Below, one piece after another: positions 1 through 10,998 of a stretch of 43,756 nt of DNA. Within the stretch, counting starts at the first letter, position 1. Each line of letters starts with the position of its first letter. Source of the DNA: Isohypsibius dastychi (Eukaryota > Tardigrada > Eutardigrada > Parachela > Isohypsibiidae); the NCBI GenBank assembly GCA_034696485.1, contig JAQIWT010000056.1, positions 1-43,756 of the forward strand. The letters are read 5' to 3'. The translations under genes were made by a program, and so were the position numbers. Under the pieces are notes generated by a model. The model searched no databases. It was not told the DNA's origin and worked only from the letters and a program-made list of their open reading frames with translations.

Positions 1-1909
1 GTCCAGACGTGATGAAGCTGTGGATTATATTTCAGGGCTTTGATGAAACTCACTGCAGCTTTCTCATGATCTCCAAGGAGGCCATAAAAGTTTCCTGCAA
101 AATTGTCCCACTTAACAACAAAATCTTACCAATTCCCATTTCTGAAAATCTTCAATTAATTGAAAAAAAAGAATAGGGCAAGGAAAAATTGAGAAAAAAC
201 TGAATTCACGAAACAAAGGCTATTATTTTCAAAACGAATCTAACAGAAATCACAACAACAAAAAAGACACAAGTTCAATTCTCGTGTCACTCACTTTTAC
301 AGAAGTTGTGAAAATAATCACATAATACTTTGAAACTGCCCCACGGGAGGATACACAAAATTCAACCGAATACATCTTGGCAAGAGTGCACGGAAGACCA
401 TACCTAACGCGATCGAGCATTCGGGTGTAAATCGTCCGGCTTCGAAAATATCATCCATCAGCAACCTCATGGTGACATGTTCGTCTTTGATAAATAAAAG
501 ATGGCTATAATGTTCCACGTCCTTCATTCGCAGGCTGTTAAATTGTCTAGCTTGCTCCATCAAAGACATTGACTCATCCGGTTCTGAAAGGCCGATCAAA
601 TATCAAACTAAGCTGCTCACTCACAGAAACATATTACCGATATTCATGAGCAATTTGCCGATTTCGTTGATAATATCAGGGTTATCAGCGAATCCGAGAT
701 TCTGGAGGTGGTTGAACTCGGCGATTGCTCGATCCGGAAGGCCAATTCGTGCGTACGCTCTGCCCAGGAATAGATGACGAAGGAAGTGGTTAGGACCTAA
801 ACTGCAAACACGTATAACCTAGAGGAAACATCTCAAGTTTTACTTGCAACCGCTTCTATTAAACATTATAACTTACTTCCGCTCTCGTGTCTATACACTC
901 GGCAAGTTCAAGCCAGGTTTCAAAGAGAGCCGGTTGCAATCGAACAGACTCGAGCAAAAACCTCATCGCCTGCTCTCGTTGTCCTTCGAAGCGCAAAACT
1001 TTTCCGAGCCTAATAAATCAATTTTCTCACAGGAAAGATTGCGAAAAAAGTTGGACGGCTTACAAGTATAAAATGGGTCCGTTCATCGAATCGCACTGTC
1101 CCAACTTTTCCACAAAATCGCAAAGATCCAACCTCAGCTTTTTCATCAGCTGATCGAAATGTGCCTTATTACTCGCTGAAAAGACCCAAAGTAAACATTA
1201 CACGAGCTCAGAAGCTACATCCGGCTAAACCACCTTCGATCTCTGTCGATTCTTGATGGAATGCCCGTAACCGTTCGATATGCTGTAAATGCAAAAGTCA
1301 TGAGTTTTCGACAATATATTCTCGAACTGCCAATTACACAAAATCTGGAATAATAATGAAGGAATCTCAGTTCGGGAATGGTATCCATTTTTGTCGCAGC
1401 TAGATTCATGGCTTCTTTGTATCTCTCCATTCTAAATGCAGAACTGACAAGATTGAAAATAGGATCCAGAACACAGCTCTGCAGAGAAAACAAGGTAAAA
1501 CAAGGTAAAAAATGCAAACAACAGAATAAAAAAAAATTGTTTTACGGCAGATCGGCATGTTTCCAATTTGTTCATGATGGTTCCGTTTACAGCAGAATCT
1601 TCCGGACGTCCTGGAGGAACGAACGGGACCTTGAAAACTGATAAAGGTGTTGAGCTGTGTGGTAACGGAGTAGAACAGGTTTCACGGTTTCCTCTTGTCA
1701 TCTGATACTCGTCTGGCTTCCGAAACGTCAGCAACGCCGTCGTCGCCCTGCAAAAAAACCATCTGGTGACTTCACGTTTCATGTTTTTGCTATGAAAAGA
1801 GAACTGACCATTGACCACTTATACGAAGATGAAGACGCTGCGAGAGCAGGCAGGACAACAGTAGACTCTCCTTGATATCTTCCTGCCTCGCATTTCCACC
1901 GTTCGACAT
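1..1909 (-). CDS. CDC23: CDC23/APC8, anaphase-promoting complex TPR subunit (3' end outside window)
   Basis: This is a scaffold TPR subunit of the APC/C ubiquitin ligase, acting in the nucleus to drive mitotic protein destruction. On the minus strand the exons are 1909-1809, 1747-1546, 1478-1338, 1282-1219, 1175-1064, 1009-877, 818-638, 583-404 and 94-1, with phases agreeing throughout, giving about 402 residues before the window ends. The N-terminus has the CDC23 helix with a conserved Trp near residue 34 (SGQWATTALL). TPR segments line up with vertebrate CDC23: QPALFETWLELAE, FLRHLFLGRAYARIGLPDRA and YGLLGDHEKAAVSFIKAL. The start ATG (1909-1907) was chosen because MSNGGNARQEDIKESLLL aligns with the conserved N-terminal helix. 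The C-terminal TPRs lie beyond position 1. It is divergent with NOL9. The acceptor at 819-821 (tag) was preferred over a nearby cag because only it keeps the frame. The alternative APC7 was considered; the order of repeats fits CDC23 better. Confidence 0.9.
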
Positions 1910-2258
1910 TCTTTTTCCCTTTTTCCTTCGCGGGTCAACACTGGAGAAAGGTTCTGCAGAATACCCAGTTTGTGTCCCGAAATAAAACTGCGCTGATAAT
2001 GTACTGAAACCCGAAGCCCCAGGAAACAAACCACAAGTCCACAACACATAAACACGCATGGACAAACAAAATACAAGCTTCACATTTCACAATGCCAACA
2101 AAACTTGGATTCCGCCCCCTGAGGGGGTGGGGGGTCGACTTGCGACACAAGCCAACTTTTCAAGTTCTGACACGAGTTCTGAAGTTTTGACTTCGTAAAA
2201 TAATACTGTTGCTTCAGATCGCATTTGAGTTCAACGGAATCTTTGCCCTGTGTTCGCA
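1910..2258. promoter_or_regulatory. Divergent CDC23/NOL9 promoter interval
   Basis: These 349 bases separate the start codons of two head-to-head housekeeping genes and must hold both 5' UTRs and promoters. No TATA box is obvious. The only striking element is a GC-rich patch at 2112-2135 in an otherwise mixed-composition stretch, with a CCCCC-TGA-GGGGG stem and a following GC-box-like G run. The role as a shared promoter is inferred from geometry. Confidence 0.45.
2115..2127. repeat. Short perfect C5/G5 inverted repeat in divergent promoter
   Basis: CCCCC at 2115-2119 pairs with GGGGG at 2123-2127 around a three-base loop and is followed by another G-rich run. It sits between CDC23 and NOL9 and could be a GC-box-type site, though no factor can be assigned. 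Confidence 0.4.
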
Positions 2259-5014
2259 ATGTCGTCTCCATTACCGTCGACATCTAAACAACAGGACGAC
2301 GACGACGTGATTGTATTGAGTTCTGGATCTGAATCGGATGGAGATGTATTCTTCGAAGATAAGAAACCGTCACGTATGGCTGATGAGGACCTGGATGGGA
2401 CTTTGGAAATAGTCTATGATGGTCCCCAGATCACCGCCGTAGAATTCTTGACTCCTGGAGATATCGAAGAGCCACAGGCTCTGCCGCAGGGTAATAGTCT
2501 TATCTGAATGCATTACTGTTCTGTTTGAATTTGACATGCATTTTTGTGCATATGTTCGTTGAGAAAATGCTCTGTTGGAACAAGCGGTTTCGTACCCAGG
2601 TGGTAGTATTTTTTGTTTCAGAAGCTGGTCAAGTGCGAAATTTAAATAATCCAAATGTTCAACCGGTCAAGCGCCTAAAGCGCAAAAAACGAAAGGTGCA
2701 AAATGAAGCGAGGAATCCGAAATCGCTGGTCGAGTCAGCCAGATTACGGGAGGAGGCTAAATCGTTGGCCATTCATCAGTCGGATCAATTCCCGGTGGAT
2801 CCCCGTCCCCGCGAGAGACAACTGTATGGGCATGCTGACCCATCGTTGAATATCGAACATGGATCAGGATCATCACGAGAGGACTCGGTTTCACATTCTC
2901 CCGGACTTCCGGACCGAATCCCGAGTTTGGATCAAATCCTTCTTCCTGTTCTGACATTTTCTGACCAAATCATCAAAATAACCGATTCGGCTTATTGGCT
3001 TTTACTGACGAATATGACTGTGTCTGTCGGCGGATTTGCCAGAGTGTCTTGCTTTGCTGGACAAGCTGAAATTGCAGGTTGGTTGTTTTTGTACTGAATG
3101 TTTTAGGAATTAGGAATAACTCCCTGTTCATCGTGAGGTTCGGAATTTTTTTGGCTGGAATTTCGCTTCGCCCAAGTAGCATAAAAGCAGTTATCGATGT
3201 TGGAAATGAGTTCTCTATATGTGTTATATAGCAGAGTTTCTTGGGAAAAACAAGTTTTATTTCGATATTTCCAGCTGAAAGTTTACATCATAACCAAACT
3301 GCTGTTTAAATTTATGAGATTTGACATTTCAAGCTTTCAAGCATTTCAAAGTCCGGATTATTTTATCCCCGTTGTTTTGCAGGATTTAGGATGTTTCCTT
3401 CTACAAAGCCATACGTGCTGCCATCTCTGGATTGCGAAAGTTTCATTTCCGTCCACAGCCGTGGTGATCCGATTGAGACGATGGATTTTATCGCAAATGC
3501 TTCAAAGAGTTTCGACGTCGGAAGCTTCGCGGTGACCCGCGTTGTCGGCACCCTCGACAGATTTCGTGGTAGATTTCGCTCTGTCCTTCTCATGAATTCT
3601 ACAAACTCTGTGTCAGACCCGCTTTTGTGGAAATGCGTCAAATTGTTTCCAAACCTGATGCCAAGAACGCCAGAATTCAATCAGACTTTGATGGAGCTTC
3701 AGCGAGTTCCGTCCACGAGAACACGACAGGCTTTATTTCCGGGGTGTTGTCTTTATTCGGCGGAGGCTCCAGATGTCGTTTATTCGAATTACCAAGTCGG
3801 GTTTCACTATTTTCAACATTTATTACCACATAGCAATTGTAACTGTTTTTGTAGAGCCAATCATGGAAAGACATACGTTCGGCATTGGACGAAATCCCCA
3901 AACCAAGAATGCCGGTTATTCTTGTAATTGGATCTAAAAATGCTGGCAAATCGACGTCGGTTCGATTTGTCGTCAATCATCTACTTTTGGATCATCCAGT
4001 TATTCAATGTCTTGATTGTGATATTGGTCAGAGTGAGTTCAACCCACCAGGATCGATCGCAATTCATTCATTCACTGAGCCTGTATTTGGACCGGCATTT
4101 ACTCGACTCCACGAGCCAGATGCTTCTTTCTACACCGGAGAGGTCAGCCCAAAAAAGCAAAGGTATCAATGGCACTTGGCTTCCTTTTCTCAAATTCTGC
4201 AACTTGTTGCTTCACCCTCAGTTACCTTGATGGCCTTCGGTTGGTCTGGGAAACTGGACGAAATACCAATACACCACTTGTTATAAATACCATGGGGTTT
4301 ATTGAGAAGCTCGGCTTGGAACTACTTACTTCCATTTTCAAACTGGTCAGGCCCAATTTGATTGTTGAGTTATATCAGAATGCAAACGCGCAAGTTGGAC
4401 ATGTTGTGGACAGAATGGGAGACGCACGTCGTTTGACCATTCAGTCGCCCATCACATACGGAGTAATCAAAACGCAGTTCAATCCAGCATTTCGACGGAA
4501 GATGTCTGTGGTATTTAACAATATGCTACAAAAGTAACTCGATCCTTATTTGGAATTGTTTTAGATTGCATACCTTAGTCGAATTTCCCCGGATCTCGGA
4601 CCTATCAACAACGTAACCCCTTACAAAGTCAAGCTCAACGATATCGTTGTACACTTCGCCGATCCAAAGCTCCCAACATCTCATTTTCAGCTGGCCCTTA
4701 CCGGTTCCTATGTCGCCTTATCCGAGTGGACTAATCGGGTAAATGGACAGGTTGACCGTTATGGTGGATTGCAGGTTGTGCGAGGCAGTACACCTGTTGC
4801 TCTGACAATCGGATTCGGAATAGTCCGAGCTATCGATCCTGTCAATGGGTTGATGTATATTCTGACCCCCATCAAAAGAGCCCAACTGGAAAAGTGTAAT
4901 CTGTTGACACGCGGAACGGTTTTGACGCCGGAAGAGATGTTTTTGGGTCAGGATCTAACGAACTACGCAGGATTTTTGCCTCGACTGCAATACCGTTATT
5001 CGTTCGAGGAATAA
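2259..5014 (+). CDS. NOL9: NOL9/Grc3-like polynucleotide 5'-hydroxyl kinase
   Basis: This is a Clp1/Grc3-family RNA kinase that phosphorylates 5'-OH ends during ITS2 pre-rRNA processing in the nucleolus. Exons are 2259-2490, 2622-3077, 3383-3795, 3855-4162, 4222-4510 and 4565-5014, encoding 715 residues, similar to human NOL9. The N-terminus is acidic and disordered. A basic cluster KRLKRKKRK near residue 95 looks like a nuclear or nucleolar signal. The Walker A motif GSKNAGKS is at about 393-400, DCDIGQSEF follows about 20 residues later, and LVINTMGF matches the conserved INTMGW segment. The C-terminal domain (TPYKVKLNDIV, GFGIVRAID, LYILTP-like MYILTPI) matches NOL9 rather than Clp1. Two apparent frame changes (near 4163 and 4511) are ordinary introns. 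The ATG at 2259 is chosen because the in-frame GTG at 2250 is not a eukaryotic start. The stop codon overlaps an AATAAA. Confidence 0.92.
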
Positions 5015-5015
5015 A
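5010..5015 (+). terminator. AATAAA polyadenylation signal overlapping NOL9 stop codon
   Basis: The hexamer AATAAA contains the NOL9 TAA stop (5012-5014). If it is used, the 3' UTR would be only about 10-30 nt. No other AATAAA was seen before the convergent channel gene. Confidence 0.6.
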
Positions 5016-5175
5016 ATTGTTGCACAATGTTCATGTTCAAGAACCTTACTGGTTCTAAGACAGCAGTATTTGCGTTAAGAGATCTGTTAATCGGTGTCTC
5101 GCTAAAATCTCCGAAGAGTTCTGTTGAGACAAAAGTCTGAGTTCACATTAATTAATACTAGGTATTAGAAAGGAA

Positions 5176-5181
5176 TTTAAT
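5176..5181 (-). terminator. ATTAAA polyadenylation signal of the K+ channel gene
   Basis: On the minus strand ATTAAA, a common variant signal, lies about 28 nt beyond the channel stop codon. It is within the 194-base convergent spacer with NOL9. Confidence 0.5.
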
Positions 5182-5208
5182 AAGAAAGACTGTGGGTTAG
5201 TAAGTTAA

Positions 5209-6928
5209 TCAAGTCTGAGAAACTCTTCGTCGAAGTATGACATTTCCATCACGCTGTCCATTCAACGGGCCCAGCGAGGTCGCAACTCTCCTCCCGTTTT
5301 CTTCCGGTGAAATTCTCGATACAGAGTTGCCTCTGGGAAGATGACAAACATGCGGCAACCTCATATCGCCGTCATCGATGCCTTCGGTCCGAGAGAAACG
5401 TCGAGTGACTACATTTCTGACATTGTTTCTCGTCACGACACTTGTACGACGCGATGCAGAGAATGACCCGGCTCGACTTCGTGGCTCCAGCGAGATGTCC
5501 AACGCTTTGGCCAGAGAGGGAGACAGTGTGGCCTCGTGACGAACTTCGGACATGGAATCAACCAGGTCGATACCGGAAAGAATAATTGTCGGGCTGCCAG
5601 TCTGCTTTAACTCGTGGAGTTCCTCAAGTTCGGCCGCGGAAAGGTCACGCATATTGTATTGCGGGATTGTTGTGTTGAAATAGGTGAAGTCGAACAGCGC
5701 CGAGCCTCGATAAGCTATCTCCTCGTAGCAAGACTTGAAATGATGTCCCCACAAAATTTCATCGGGAATATAGGAGGTGCGAGCTTGGATCGATGCGCCT
5801 GGGAAAAACGCGCCGCGGTAAGAATGTTTGGAAGCGAATTGCCAGCAACCCAAGATGGACCCACCTGTCGACTCGACGATTCCTTCGAGGATGACTATAA
5901 TCTCGAAAGCTGCTCTTGAAAGATTCTTCTTGCTAACATGATAGAAAGGACTGGCGGCATTGATGACATGACACGCCGTAATTGGCCAGCCCAAATAGAC
6001 TCCATCGCCATTTGCGTCGATTTGTAGATGGATTTCATGTTGATGGAAGGGCATCTCCTGAAATTTCGTAAATTTGTTACGATATATCATCACAGCCAGA
6101 GATGCCGAATGTCACAATACCTCTCCTTCGTCGGTCCGTTTAGCATAAACGAGGTAAGCTTTCAGCGCGACCCGGAAGAGCAAGCTGCTTCGAACATTGC
6201 CAATTCGAAACAGCAGACACATTTGACCTTCTCTCGTACAAATAGCGGCTCTTTCACTGAACAGTAAGGTTGCAGTTCGCTTTTGTGGAACATGGGTCTT
6301 GGCCAATAGTAATCCGACGAGGACACTCTCAAATAAACAGCTGACGAGAAGACCAATACACAAAAAGACAAGTGTTGCCACACATTCTTCCGTCGGATAC
6401 CGCGAACCTAGGACCAGACATTAAAAAGCGACAAAAATGTTGTTCTGGAATATTTTTACCGTAACCAATCGTCCTTAAGGTTTCCACAGAAAAAAGGAAG
6501 GAAGCAGCAAAAGAGCTACTGTTCCCATCGTCCAGCACCATGCATCGTTTGTCCGGGTCACTTCCTTCCACGAAATCTCCATGAAGGTACGAGATAATCC
6601 AGAAGATGGCCGCAAAGATAAGCCATAAGATAAAATTGCTGATAAGGAACAACAACAAGATGACAATCCAGCGCATATCCAACAGAGTATTCCAAAAGTC
6701 GAAGATGAAGCGTGATGTCAAGTTGGGAATGTTCTTGCCGATCAAAGTGTATCCTCCATTTTTGTAGAGAAGCCGAGGAAAGCGGGGAAGTGGAGGTTTG
6801 GGACGAAGTAGGGCTTCTGGATCCATGTTGACGAGAGTTGGCTCGCTGGCCAGACGAGGGAACGTCGCCGTTGCATCTGCGACTACTTGACGTCCATTCC
6901 AACCTTGCATGTGTCGAACGTCGATCAT
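5209..6928 (-). CDS. Inward-rectifier potassium channel (Kir/Irk family)
   Basis: This is a two-transmembrane Kir subunit of the plasma membrane that would form tetrameric K+ channels gated by PIP2. Exons on minus are 6928-6460, 6407-6121, 6057-5865 and 5798-5209, encoding 512 residues. M1 spans about 87-112, the pore helix and filter end in TIGYG at 153-157, and M2 spans about 165-191 with Glu183 at the position of the rectification-controlling acid, so polyamine block is plausible. The cytoplasmic domain carries the family signatures ILEGIVESTG and ARTSYIPDEILWGH. The residue before the filter Thr is Arg152 where Kirs usually have Thr or Val. The juxtamembrane PIP2 patch (AKTHVPQKR) is less basic than in Kir2. 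The C-tail is Ser/Arg-rich and ends RRRVSQT. The third intron (5864-5799, 66 nt) is stop-free and in frame, but removing it restores the conserved ESTG-ASIQARTSY junction. The start ATG at 6928 has a good context; a 5' UTR intron is possible. Confidence 0.92.
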
Positions 6929-7588
6929 GGTTGCCTACAAGGTGGCGAAGAAGGGAGAACAAACGAATTCGTAGAGCGGAAACAAATTTGTCTGAACATT
7001 TGATGCTCCAATTTGTAAAAGTTATGGTGAGGCGGTTGTGACACACCAGAATGCACCTTGGACATCGGACTTTGATTGCGTGATTGATTAGCTTCCATTA
7101 CGTCTACCTGCTGGACCTCACCTACTCTCCCCTAACTTCCGCCTCGTTTCAAACGTTTTCTCTGGTTGCAATATTTTAACCTTTTCCTGTTTCTGAAATC
7201 GAAAACGCAAAACAATGTCTTTTGGTGCGATTTGCTCTTGCAGCTTCTCTTTTGAGCACCGCGTCGCGTTCGTCATTTTATAAAGGGGTTTAGTTATTGT
7301 TTTATTGTACGATTTATTTCATTATGTAACTTTTGTTACATATTATTTTATTATTTTATATATTACACAATTTTTTATTCTGTACTGTTTTATTACAGGG
7401 TTCTTCCAGGGTTTTCAGGAGAGCGGGTGCAAGAATCGCCGAGGTTCAAATTCCTGTGTTCTGGATTTGGTAATTTGTTGGTCCATCTGCTAATTATTGC
7501 TTGGATTTTGTGAAAAGCCATTACAGCTTAGCATCAGGACACAGATCAATGTGTTTTGAATAATTTATTGTGACCACTTGTCCAGTTA
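6929..7588. other. Intergenic: channel 5' flank and EXOSC2 3' end
   Basis: This 660-base interval lies between the start of the channel gene and the stop of EXOSC2, both on minus, so it should hold the channel promoter. Positions 7295-7400 are strongly AT-rich with repeated TTATTTTATT-like words. The plus-strand reading frame there (7305-7493) is low complexity and has no family resemblance. No gene is supported. Confidence 0.5.
7564..7569 (-). terminator. AATAAA polyadenylation signal of EXOSC2
   Basis: On minus, AATAAA lies 20 nt after the EXOSC2 stop codon, indicating a very short 3' UTR. Confidence 0.65.
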
Positions 7589-8765
7589 TCAATGAGATCC
7601 AGTAACCTCTGGAAATTCCTGCCTAGCCGACTCAAACGCCTCTCTGGCTACAACCGGCTTCAACAAATCTTTCGGTTCATATTTCGAGGAAGCATCGTAC
7701 ATTATCCGTATCGACTCTCGATTGATAGGTGTCTGATATGAATTCAAAATTTGGATGCAATTCCTCATTCTTGCCATGCATTTGCGGACATCGAAATTGG
7801 CAATCGGGGAGATAATTTTCGATGACACAATGAATCCATCGTCTTCTTTTGATGCACCGAGTCTCTTCGCTTCGTCATCGTTCATCGGGATATAAAACTC
7901 TTCTTCCTCTGGAATATCTTCAACTGCAGTTCTTTTACGAGTCTGCTCACCTTGATCAAGGCCCAAAGGAACGTTCAACTGCCGCTGAGTCGGTGCAATC
8001 CAAATCGAACCGTTCACTCCAATAATTATGTGAACTCCGAAAGTTTCATACGAAATAAAATGAGCTCTCCCACGCTTTGTTAAATTAGGATGGACATGGA
8101 GGAGCATCCCGTGAACCAATCGTCCGTAGCGCGTGCTTCTGGTATGTAATAAAAGCTGACCATCGGCACCAGTTTTCTGAACTTCCGCGCTGACAAGATC
8201 GCCTTCCCTCAGATATCCACGCATGAAACCAATATCTTCCTCTGTCTTCCGACGAAGCTCACCGCTTGGCAAATTTATGGCACCAAGACTCAACACAGCA
8301 TGCCTCTGAGCTCCAACATCAACCTAGAAAATTCAATTGAGAGACGAAAATACGAATTGAGAGCATGGCCAAGTAAATTGTTGCCCAACATACCGTCCAG
8401 GCTTTTCTTCCAACTTGCAGAATTCTCCCAACAACAATGTCCCCGATTTCACCACCATACCGAGATTTCAGCGGATTTACAACGACGACCCTCGTGAAAA
8501 CCTGTCGAGTTCCGGCTACCGAGGCAAGCATCTGGACTCGTTTATCAGGAAGAACTGAACAGTAAGATCCATGACCGTCCATCCATCCTTCAGCGTTGTC
8601 CATAATTGTGTCACCAGGAATATGTACGAGGTCGCTGCGGACAGCAGATTTCTTTTTGGTGACTTCGCTTTCCTGATCCATTTCCATTTCATGATCTGCA
8701 TTGTCGACGTGAGACAAGTACGCAGATTGAACACGCTTAATATTTACATCCACCTGGATGGACAT
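7589..8765 (-). CDS. EXOSC2: EXOSC2/Rrp4, RNA-binding cap subunit of the exosome
   Basis: This is a cap component of the nuclear and cytoplasmic RNA exosome that guides RNA into the nine-subunit ring. Two exons on minus, 8765-8394 and 8323-7589, give 368 residues; human EXOSC2 has 293. The N-terminal region carries VHIPGDTI followed by GHGSY and LASVAGT. The S1 domain holds YGGEIGDIVVGRI and, across the intron, LGAINLPSGELRR, then RGYLREGDLVSAEVQ and LHTRSTRYGRL. The KH domain has IIGVNGSIWIAP and later RMRNCIQIL. The extra length comes from a longer acidic N-terminus and an insertion of roughly 55 residues, rich in Glu/Asp, between IWIAP and DGFIVSSK. The ATG at 8765 is preferred to an in-frame upstream ATG (8828) because it keeps the N-terminus closest to family length. 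It is divergent with the acyltransferase gene. Confidence 0.93.
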
Positions 8766-9118
8766 GGTGAATAAATGTCGGATACAGGAGATCCAAGAAT
8801 GAGAATTAAATTCACAAAACTCAGCCAAAATCTATTTTTCAAATTTCGATTTCCAGCTTTTGGCTCGAAATCCCGCTCCGCTACACGGTCATGTTTACAT
8901 TCCGCTTCGCTCTATCTTCGCTCGATCAATTGGCTAGCCTCCAAAAATTCAATTCTCGTTTCCGATTCCGAAAATTCGGTTCGTGGATGGCGGGCCCTCC
9001 CTGAATATTGGAGATCGAGTTCGTCCATATTTTATGCTGGTGTGGGACAGTTTTGGATATCTGTTTGTTTCAAATACGTGGTTGGAAACGGGAATATCTT
9101 CATCAGACGTTCCCCATC
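8766..9118. promoter_or_regulatory. Divergent EXOSC2/acyltransferase promoter interval
   Basis: These 353 bases separate the two start codons of head-to-head genes and must contain both 5' UTRs. No TATA box or recognised motif was found; reading frames here are short and unrelated to known families. Confidence 0.45.
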
Positions 9119-10534
9119 ATGGATCTCGAGAAAGTGATATCCAAAATAAAAGAGCTTCCAATTTTTGCAGTTATCCTTGCTCTGACCTTCTTGCTTTCTG
9201 GGACGTTGATGAGTTTCGTTCTGTTGCTGGCGTGCCTCTTTATCTGGCCTTTCTCGCATCATTATTATCGTCAGGTTTGTCTGTTTCGAAATTTGTTCTG
9301 TAATTCGACTTTACTAACAATTCTTTCGAGTTGTAGGTTAGCTATTACCTTATTTATCCTGTCTGGGCACAGCTTGTTTTTCTCATCGACTGGTGGGCGC
9401 CTTCGGAGCTGACTGTTTATGTGGATAAAGAGGTGGGAGCAGTGTATTTGGCATGTACTTTTTGTCCTGACAAAAGAGTATATTTTTAGGCTGAAGCATT
9501 TCTCGGACACGAGCATGGGATGGTGGTAAGTTATTTCTATTCCGGAAAAATTTTCTTATTTATGTGTTGGGTACATTTTTTCCAGGTTATGAACCACTCC
9601 TATGATGTGGATTGGCTGGCTGGATGGCTTGTATGCGAAAGAAAGGCACTTCTCGCTGCTACTAAAGTATTCGCCAAACGATCTCTTGCTGCAGTTCCTG
9701 TGATCGGTATTGCTAGAGAGAAACCATCCTGCTGCCCGAAATACATTCTGTTGTTTTAATTTTTTAAGGTTGGATTTGGCGGATGGCGGAAATTATATTT
9801 CTTGATCGCAACTGGCAAAAAGATCGCTCCGTGAGTCCGGCTTTTTCGTTTCCGGCTAGATTTGACAAAGTTCTTTGTTGTAACAGTGCATCGTGGATCA
9901 ACTTGCGCAGATATCAATGTACAAAAACCCGGTCTGGATTTTATTGTTTCCGGAAGGTACGCGATTTACTCCGCAGAAGCACGCTAACTCGGTGGAATTC
10001 GCCAAAAAAGAAGGCTTACCCGTACTCCAACATCTACTGACTCCTCGAACCAAAGGATTTGTCCTCACAATGCAAGCTATAAACGAAAGTGGAAGAAAGA
10101 TTCGGGCTATCTACGAGACCACGGTGGCGTTTTCCACAGGACCCGGATATAATGAACCGACTTTGATGAATTTGATAAAAGGCAAGCCGGTTTCAGCGCA
10201 CATGCACGTCATACGAGTCCCGGTCGAGGACATCCCTTTGGCGGAAGATGCGTGTGTCAAGTGGATGCATGATTCGTTCGAGCGGAAAGACAAAATTTTG
10301 GACAAATTTTTCAAGACTGGTCACTTCGAAGGCCGTCGGATTGGTCTTCCACGACGACCTTACACTTTGATAAACGAAATTTTCTGGGTTTCCATCATTG
10401 GGTTGGCCACAATCTATTATGTTCCTAGTTGGTGGATTCTGGCGGTAATCGCCGTCATAGTCAGTTTTGCACTGCAGTTTCTGGCTAATGTTACAGTTTC
10501 AACCAAAAGCTCTGCTTACGGCACTAACAAATAA
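9119..10534 (+). CDS. AGPAT3/4-type 1-acylglycerol-3-phosphate acyltransferase
   Basis: This is a membrane acyltransferase (PlsC/LPLAT family) that would acylate lysophosphatidic acid to phosphatidic acid at the ER/Golgi. Exons are 9119-9274, 9337-9432, 9490-9525, 9586-9706, 9769-9830 and 9887-10534, encoding 372 residues, close to human AGPAT3/4. Motif I is NHSYDVDWLAGW with His100 and Asp105 as the catalytic pair. Motif II is GWIWRMAEIIFLDRNWQKDR, motif III FPEGTRFT with Glu180, and motif IV TPRTKGF. An N-terminal hydrophobic helix (about residues 13-42) and two C-terminal hydrophobic segments (about 318-360) match family topology. The C-terminus SSAYGTNK resembles the GSAYGN ending of AGPAT4. 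Exon 3 is only 36 nt. Assignment to AGPAT3/4 rather than AGPAT5/LCLAT1 rests on the motif II sequence and the C-terminus. Confidence 0.92.
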
Positions 10535-10998
10535 TTCACTTTGATTTCTGTCATCCCGATTTGTTGCAATTTTATTAACAATATTGCAGCCGGTCTGCCT
10601 TGACAGTTTATTCCGTATTTCGTATGAAGTTCGTTCTAGATTTCCAGGTACGAGTGAGATTAATCTTATTCGGGAAAATCGTACGCGCTACGTATGCGCT
10701 ACGCAAGCACCTCGCCTGCTTTGAAAAGCCGCAGGTCAACTCAGGCCCATTCGGAGACTGGTGTTTGGACAGGAGAGTTGCCCACTCGAACCCAGGGGGG
10801 TTTGGCCAAGAATGCCAACTGCATTAGTCATATCAAAACACGCCGTCTCGAAGTCTCGTCTCTTATCCTCGCTTGCCCAAATATTTCTCTCGGTCACTAT
10901 TCTCTTTTGACCTTCCAGGCCTCCGTAAAACTAATTTCCCCAGTCGACGGATGATATTCGCATCACCGTGATTTATCGGAGATGCTGATCGGAATAAC
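10535..10998. other. Intergenic spacer: acyltransferase 3' flank and Kibra 5' flank
   Basis: Two tandem plus-strand genes are separated by 464 bases. No AATAAA was seen after the acyltransferase stop. Two overlapping frames (10600-10954) have no family resemblance. The right half probably holds the Kibra 5' UTR and promoter. Confidence 0.4.

Noticed and set aside
844-1153. Plus-strand frames inside CDC23
   Set aside because: They lie opposite well-supported CDC23 exons with conserved TPR sequence.
1491-1510. Tandem 10-nt repeat (caaggtaaaa twice) in a CDC23 intron
   Set aside because: Two copies only, next to the splice acceptor; it forms part of the pyrimidine tract on the minus strand and needs no further explanation.
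4160-4290. Apparent frameshift in NOL9
   Set aside because: A normal 59-nt intron (4163-4221) restores the conserved frame, so no pseudogene call is warranted.
7433-7460. tRNA B-box-like word (ggttcaaattcc)
   Set aside because: No A box or acceptor/anticodon stems could be built around it.
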